Assembly (NCBI GenBank): GCA_965223725.1
Contig: CBDCXE010000006.1
Location: 744,001 to 808,000 of the forward strand
Length of the DNA: 64,000 bases
Direction of reading: 5' to 3'
DNA from: CBDCXE01 sp965223725 [NCBI: Nitrospinota bacterium]
GTDB lineage: Bacteria > Nitrospinota_A > UBA7883
Position numbers and translations under genes: made by a program. This document shows, one piece after another, positions 61,700-64,000 of this stretch. Position 1 is the first letter of the stretch; the number at the start of each line of letters is the position of its first letter. Under the pieces are notes generated by a model. It ran no database searches. It was not told the origin of the DNA and saw nothing but the letters and a program-made list of their open reading frames with translations.

Positions 61700-63863
61700 G
61701 ATTACTTTCCACGGCAGGCTCCATACCTGGGTCATCCGAGGGCTCAGGCGCCTTGCCGGAGGAATGGCCGGCTGAACCGATGGCGGATAACCAGAACATC
61801 ACAGCAATCGCAATCATGAAAAGCAATGTCACGATAGAGACCATCACCGTCATCGTATAGTTGTTCGGCGTGAACGCCCATTCGGAAGTATCTTTCATCA
61901 CGCCGTATATGTGCCAGTCGGTGCGGAGGCCGGACCGGATAAAGCCCATCAGACCCATGTTGAGCGTTATCAGAATACATAGCGTCAGCAACGCATACTG
62001 CGCCCGCTCCGAAATCTGACCCCATCGCATGGGACCCAGCGACTTGGCGTCCTTGAACAGGAACACATCGATCGCCATGATGAGGATGATCGCGCTTATC
62101 AGCTGTATAAACTGGGCGACCGCCACGTTGCGCAGGAACGGCGACGCCTTCTCCATCACCACGAATCCGTATACGCCAAGATAAATGACGACGCTGAAAA
62201 TGATCCACGCCAGATACAGGTATTGCGCGAATATACCCCTGTCCTTCAGCGCCAGAGCCGCTGTCGCGACGATCATCGCGCAGGTGATAAACAGAAGCAT
62301 GCCGATGTTCTTGAAATAGACCGTCCTGTCCGCCGGCAGGTCCAGCTCCGCCGGATCGAGTCCATAAAGGTAAACAGCGTATTGACCAACCAGATAGAGG
62401 CAGACGACAGCGGCGATAGCAATAGCTATCATAGGTACCTTGCCCTGTTCCGATATCGGGACCCGGTCGCCCATGTTGCCGCGACGATAGAGGATGAAGC
62501 TTATGAATGTAGATATGATTATCAGGTTGACCACAGCGTTTTTCGCCGGCATCAGCCCAAGATATTTAAGGGTCGGGTGGTATTGCGAGCCGCCGATATC
62601 GCTGATCTCCGAGCCGGTGAGCGGCATGTTGTGCGGGGTGAGCCATATGGCGAAGGCGATCAGGATGAACGCGTTCAGATACTTCACCATCCCCCTGTAT
62701 CTATCGGCGCCCGGTATACGCCCCATCCCGATCCACAGATAGTAGCAGGAGACCAGGAACAGCCCGCCCACCAGCATCGCCTGAATGATAAAACCCCACG
62801 AGAAATCGCCGCCCATCATGTTGTTGCCCATGACTGCGCTGTTGGAATAAACTTCGCGGCCCAGATAGTACCCAGCGAAGGGTAGGGGGATAAGGCCGCA
62901 GATGCCAACGAAGTTGGCGGTGTAGCCCATCCAGTCGTAATGGGCTCGCTCTTCCGGTGTGGTGGACCCGATAAACTTCACCGCCGCATAAGCGGCGCCG
63001 ATAAAGCCGCCGAACGCCACATTGCCAAGCATACGATGAATGCCGATTGGCGCCCAGAGTGTATTGTTCACCGCCTCCCAGGTTGTCCCGATGAACGCGC
63101 CAGTCGCCGGGTCGATTCCGGATGGACTCATCATGTATGACGCCCAGGAGTTGGCTATCATCATTATCAGGGTGCCGAAAACATTGAGCCATACGCCGAC
63201 CCAGATATGCATACCCTTCTTGCTGGTTACAGCGAAGAAGCCAAGCCCGGTTACTATACAAACCACAGCCCAGAATGGTTGAACGGCGCCATGATAATGA
63301 CCAAAAGCGCCGAACATAATCGCTGCGCCCAACAAAACAATCAGCCCGCCCATGGCGAAGAACGGGTACGACACACTTTTGGGCCAAGGTGTGTTGTCGT
63401 TCATCCAGTCCCAGCCGTAGTAGTAGATGTATAAACAGAATGTCTCGCCGAAAAAGAGGAGAGCGTACAATATCATCGAGTCTTTAAACACGTCGGTCAT
63501 AAAGCTGAAAAATGTTGGGTACAGCCCGATGAATATGAATAGCAACAGCCCGCCCAAGGCCGCGGTCGTAGCATATGCCACGGATAGCAGGCTGGTAAAC
63601 TCTTTCGCCAGAGCGTCGTACTTGTTGTCGCCGGTTTTGTGGCCGACCAGCTCGATAACTACGGCGAAAATCGGCACGCCCAGAACAAACGCGCCAAAAA
63701 ACAGGTGCATCTGGGCGACAAACCAGACCACTTTGCGCGACGACAATCCCAGTATTTGGCCGTAATCACCCTCAGCGGCAAACGCTGTGCCTGCAGTAGT
63801 GGCTACGATGGCCAGCGTCAGCCAAAACGTCTTGCTGACTGCCTGGCCGGACAAGCATCCCAT
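61692..63863 (-). CDS. Cytochrome bd-like oxidase, large membrane subunit
   Basis: A 723-residue protein with about 18 predicted membrane helices, longer than CydA because it has a helical C-terminal half. The heme-ligand regions are visible as WFVAQMHLFFGAFVLGV, IGIHRMLGNVAF and IPLPFAGYYLGREVY; WHIYGVMKDTSEWAFTP near the end is characteristic of the bd-like proteins. The GRQPW Q-loop of true quinol-oxidising CydA is not seen, so electrons probably come from cytochrome c, which the operon supplies. These bd-like oxidases are known from Nitrospirota and Nitrospinota and other groups. No CydB-like gene is visible. Confidence 0.83.
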   Translation of the reverse strand: MGCLSGQAVSKTFWLTLAIVATTAGTAFAAEGDYGQILGLSSRKVVWFVAQMHLFFGAFVLGVPIFAVVIELVGHKTGDNKYDALAKEFTSLLSVAYATTAALGGLLLFIFIGLYPTFFSFMTDVFKDSMILYALLFFGETFCLYIYYYGWDWMNDNTPWPKSVSYPFFAMGGLIVLLGAAIMFGAFGHYHGAVQPFWAVVCIVTGLGFFAVTSKKGMHIWVGVWLNVFGTLIMMIANSWASYMMSPSGIDPATGAFIGTTWEAVNNTLWAPIGIHRMLGNVAFGGFIGAAYAAVKFIGSTTPEERAHYDWMGYTANFVGICGLIPLPFAGYYLGREVYSNSAVMGNNMMGGDFSWGFIIQAMLVGGLFLVSCYYLWIGMGRIPGADRYRGMVKYLNAFILIAFAIWLTPHNMPLTGSEISDIGGSQYHPTLKYLGLMPAKNAVVNLIIISTFISFILYRRGNMGDRVPISEQGKVPMIAIAIAAVVCLYLVGQYAVYLYGLDPAELDLPADRTVYFKNIGMLLFITCAMIVATAALALKDRGIFAQYLYLAWIIFSVVIYLGVYGFVVMEKASPFLRNVAVAQFIQLISAIILIMAIDVFLFKDAKSLGPMRWGQISERAQYALLTLCILITLNMGLMGFIRSGLRTDWHIYGVMKDTSEWAFTPNNYTMTVMVSIVTLLFMIAIAVMFWLSAIGSAGHSSGKAPEPSDDPGMEPAVESNHG

Positions 63864-63871
63864 TGCTGAAA

Positions 63872-64000
63872 CTAGTTCCCCATCGCCAGGCTAAATGCGT
63901 TGTCGCCATCCTTAACCACGATGTCGCCCTCCGACTCGCCCAGCTTTTCGTGCCATACTTTTATTTTGTAATTACCCGGCGCCACGTTATCGATGGTGAA
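63872..64000 (-). CDS. Carboxypeptidase-regulatory-like beta-sandwich protein, C-terminal end
   Basis: The last 42 residues of a gene that continues beyond the window: VAPGNYKIKVWHEKLGE, then a strand with VVKDGDNAFSLAMGN and a stop at 63872. This 'PPGxYxlxVWHEkLG' pattern belongs to a carboxypeptidase regulatory-like or cupredoxin-like beta-sandwich that often precedes oxidase genes. It lies eight bases before the oxidase start and is probably the first, or an early, gene of the operon. Confidence 0.65.
   Translation of the reverse strand, partial: FTIDNVAPGNYKIKVWHEKLGESEGDIVVKDGDNAFSLAMGN

Noticed and set aside
62223-62885. Plus-strand frame of 220 codons inside the oxidase gene
   Set aside because: It is opposite a membrane protein with many hydrophobic helices, whose complement gives charged, histidine-rich frames. 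No motif.

Overview
The window reads as a chromosomal segment of a Gram-negative, respiring bacterium. The evidence is a type II secretion operon end, several lipoproteins with lipoboxes, an outer-membrane beta-barrel, a Wza-type export lipoprotein/porin and a SmpA-like lipoprotein. GC content is moderate, coding density is high, and most genes are short operons with overlapping start and stop codons. Intergenic promoters fit a sigma70-like consensus. Three features argue against an ordinary gammaproteobacterium: a class I lysyl-tRNA synthetase, an E-type (SdhABE) complex II, and a large multi-heme cluster with a cytochrome bd-like oxidase of the kind known from Nitrospirota/Nitrospinota and relatives. 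A Nitrospinota/Nitrospirota-like or deltaproteobacterial-type lineage is my best guess. The taxon cannot be fixed from the sequence alone. I see no tRNA, rRNA, CRISPR array, insertion sequence or prophage.

Layout. 1-1 kb: end of a type II secretion operon (GspL, GspM). 1.1-10.2 kb: lytic transglycosylase, GAF/sigma54 activator with a plausible -24/-12 promoter behind it, secreted proteins, a Cache sensor kinase, lipoproteins and a glycosyltransferase. 10.2-14.2 kb: ksgA-nupC (minus), a DUF2062 membrane protein, and selD. The selD gene begins 60 bases upstream of where a standard ORF call would put it, because codon 17 is an in-frame TGA followed by a hairpin that meets the bacterial SECIS criteria; SelD is itself a selenoprotein. 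14.2-25 kb: repeat-containing surface lipoprotein, FtsK, a restriction-type winged-helix fragment, RuvB, AzlCD, a histone-deacetylase-family enzyme, an FmdB-type zinc ribbon and an SDR. 25-30 kb (minus): DUF937, amidohydrolase, yicC-gmk, RidA, SGNH hydrolase. 30-36 kb: CHASE2 adenylate/guanylate cyclase, B12-type radical SAM enzyme, second SGNH hydrolase, acylphosphatase, FxsA. 36-42 kb: DUF748 giant, lipoate/octanoate transferase, SmpA-like lipoprotein, class I LysRS. 42-47.5 kb (minus): exopolysaccharide export set (beta-barrel, Wza, tyrosine autokinase, TPR-like protein). 47.9-53.9 kb: MASE/PAS/hybrid histidine kinase whose HPt domain is split by a frameshift, an HD-GYP response regulator and a DUF5131 radical SAM-like protein.

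54.2-64 kb is a respiratory island: SdhA, SdhB and a double-CCG SdhE subunit on the plus strand, convergent with a minus-strand operon encoding a bd-like oxidase, two membrane-anchored c-type cytochromes and a cytochrome c/ethylbenzene-dehydrogenase-type heme fusion.

Functional reading. Three sensory outputs (a Cache kinase, the PAS/hybrid kinase with HD-GYP, and the CHASE2 cyclase) sit among envelope and exopolysaccharide genes, so regulation of surface polysaccharide or biofilm state by nucleotide second messengers is a reasonable inference. The last 10 kb would feed electrons from succinate and from c-type cytochromes into the respiratory chain.
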